64,000 bases of DNA from contig CAJNOQ010000132.1 in assembly GCA_905250885.1 (NCBI GenBank), positions 1 through 64,000 of the forward strand, given 5' to 3'. Position numbers and translations under genes: made by a program. The notes below the pieces were generated by a model. It saw only the letters and a program-made list of their open reading frames with translations. It was not told where the DNA came from and did not search any database. Each line of letters opens with the position of its first letter. Position 1 is the first letter of the stretch. This stretch comes from Didymodactylos carnosus. Lineage: Eukaryota; Rotifera; Eurotatoria; Philodinida; Philodinidae. Shown here piece by piece: positions 63,014-64,000 of the stretch.

Positions 63014-63378
63014 TTATGATTTCTTTTTTTTTTTCTTCTTTTTTGTTTTTTTCGCTCCTTCCCATGGAAAACCTCTTGCATCAAGACAATCGGCAACATT
63101 ATGACAAATATAATAGGCGTTAATGATGGCAGCAGGCGATAAAATATCAACTTGAGTGTTTCGTGATTCAACAGCACTTTTTGAACGTTTCTTTGATCCT
63201 TGTCGTTTTGGACTTGAGCTTGCTGCGCGTGCACTCTTTGCAGATTTTACCTTTTTTTGCGGCTAAAAGATAAATCAACACCTAGTTCAAGAATACATGA
63301 CGAATTTGTTATCACAAATCAAATTGTGTCGTGTATACATTTCAAAAATATTACTGTAATAGCTATTAAACTTACCAT
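63014..63378 (-). CDS. SMKR1: Small lysine-rich protein 1 homologue
   Basis: Two exons on the minus strand: 63378-63376 (the ATG alone) and 63262-63014, encoding 83 residues. The conserved core [20 protein letters not shown] then [13 protein letters not shown] matches human SMKR1 ([33 protein letters not shown]) in all key positions, and a Lys-rich tail follows in both. The N-terminus ([18 protein letters not shown]) is basic, as in the family, but about 20 residues longer than in human. Function is not established; the name describes composition. The start codon is the last three bases of its exon, directly followed by the donor GTAAGT, so the coding part of exon 1 is a single codon. A CTTTGCAG acceptor (AG at 63439-63440) bounds that exon upstream. 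Confidence 0.9.
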
Positions 63379-63440
63379 AATGATTATTCACGAAATATTT
63401 TTTAATACACTGAATGAATAAGGCACTGATAAAATCATCT

Positions 63441-64000
63441 GCAAAGAATTAGTTACATAATTACAATTATTATTCAGTAAAGAATTCATCACACTCATTC
63501 GTAAGGTAAGATAACTGTTTATTTAACATAGTCTTTTCAATTGTTTCCATTAATTATTTATTTTACCTTACAAGTGCATTATACTCATAATTACGCATTT
63601 TTATTCCAAAATTAAAATATATTTTAATCATACAACCTCTCTTTCAATTTTAATGCATCTGATATAAAGAATAAGTGTTCTGATCAAGTATAATGCCTTC
63701 TTTAACTAGAAGCCTTTCTTTACTAAACACTATCCAATATATTCTGCAATTATAAATGAGGTAAGTCTCCGCTAAAATTTGAGCGAACAACGGTATAGTA
63801 GCGATACATTAAAACAGCAGATAAAACTCATCAGATACAATTGTGCAATAAACTATAACAGTCCAAACTCAAAGATACAAGAAGAACTGAACATCTTTTG
63901 TAATAAAAGGTATGAATTATGCTTTAAAAATAATTTAACTTAACACTATTGAAAGATCCTGACGTCGACCTACAAAAAAAATATCGAGTAAAAGTTGTGT
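63441..64000. other. Right-edge stretch, no gene seen
   Basis: AT-rich DNA upstream of SMKR1. No frame, repeat pair or motif that I can support. Confidence 0.5.

Overview
The window is animal nuclear DNA: AT-rich, with compact many-exon genes whose introns are mostly 50-120 bp, GT-AG, usually with a TTTTAG-type acceptor. Coding sequence favours A/T-ending codons and CAA-rich glutamine runs. Gene content (XRCC1, PUF60, KCTD1/15, ataxin-2, DET1, TFIIE-alpha, VPS18, an MMD/PAQR protein, SMKR1) is metazoan. The compactness, together with a splice acceptor just upstream of most start codons, suggests a bdelloid-rotifer-like lineage; that placement is inference. I saw no bacterial operon, CRISPR array, rRNA, tRNA or retroviral element.

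Layout, left to right. The last exon of an XRCC1-like gene (+, 540-647) is followed by a complete 14-exon PUF60 (+, 1144-7322). A six-exon coiled-coil gene lies on - (8387-10206). About 6 kb without a recognisable gene precedes a KCTD1/KCTD15-type gene (+, 16264-17631). Two doubtful small - strand frames follow, then a four-exon claudin-like tetraspan gene (-, 22077-25580), a short coiled-coil gene (-, 27751-28484) and ataxin-2 (-, 31039-35975, 5' end not resolved). DET1 (+, 37980-41214) diverges from ataxin-2. Next come a DMAC1-like small membrane protein (+, 43003-43341), TFIIE-alpha (+, 44552-47848), a possible microprotein (-, 48678-48902), VPS18 (+, 50179-56261), a decayed hAT transposase end (56561-56836), an MMD/PAQR10-11 gene (+, 59094-61729) and SMKR1 (-, 63014-63378). 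For every multi-exon gene from PUF60 onward that I call complete, the exon phases were checked and close to an uninterrupted frame.

The genes are unrelated housekeeping and signalling genes, not one pathway. PUF60 and TFIIE-alpha act in splicing and transcription. Ataxin-2 (Lsm, LsmAD, PAM2) acts on mRNA. XRCC1 and DET1 serve DNA repair and ubiquitin-ligase substrate control. VPS18 is a CORVET/HOPS subunit.

The most distinctive non-genic content is a set of foldback elements with long terminal inverted repeats, many inside introns: PUF60 intron 11, claudin-like intron 2, TFIIE-alpha intron 1, VPS18 intron 12 and MMD intron 3. Others lie between genes at 42.3-42.9, 48.1-48.3 and 58.4-58.8 kb. 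One family recurs at about 9.6, 29.3 and 42.3-42.9 kb. No clearly new protein system was found. The best leads are the acceptor-before-ATG pattern, the foldback elements as the main source of long introns, and a few small unrecognised frames.
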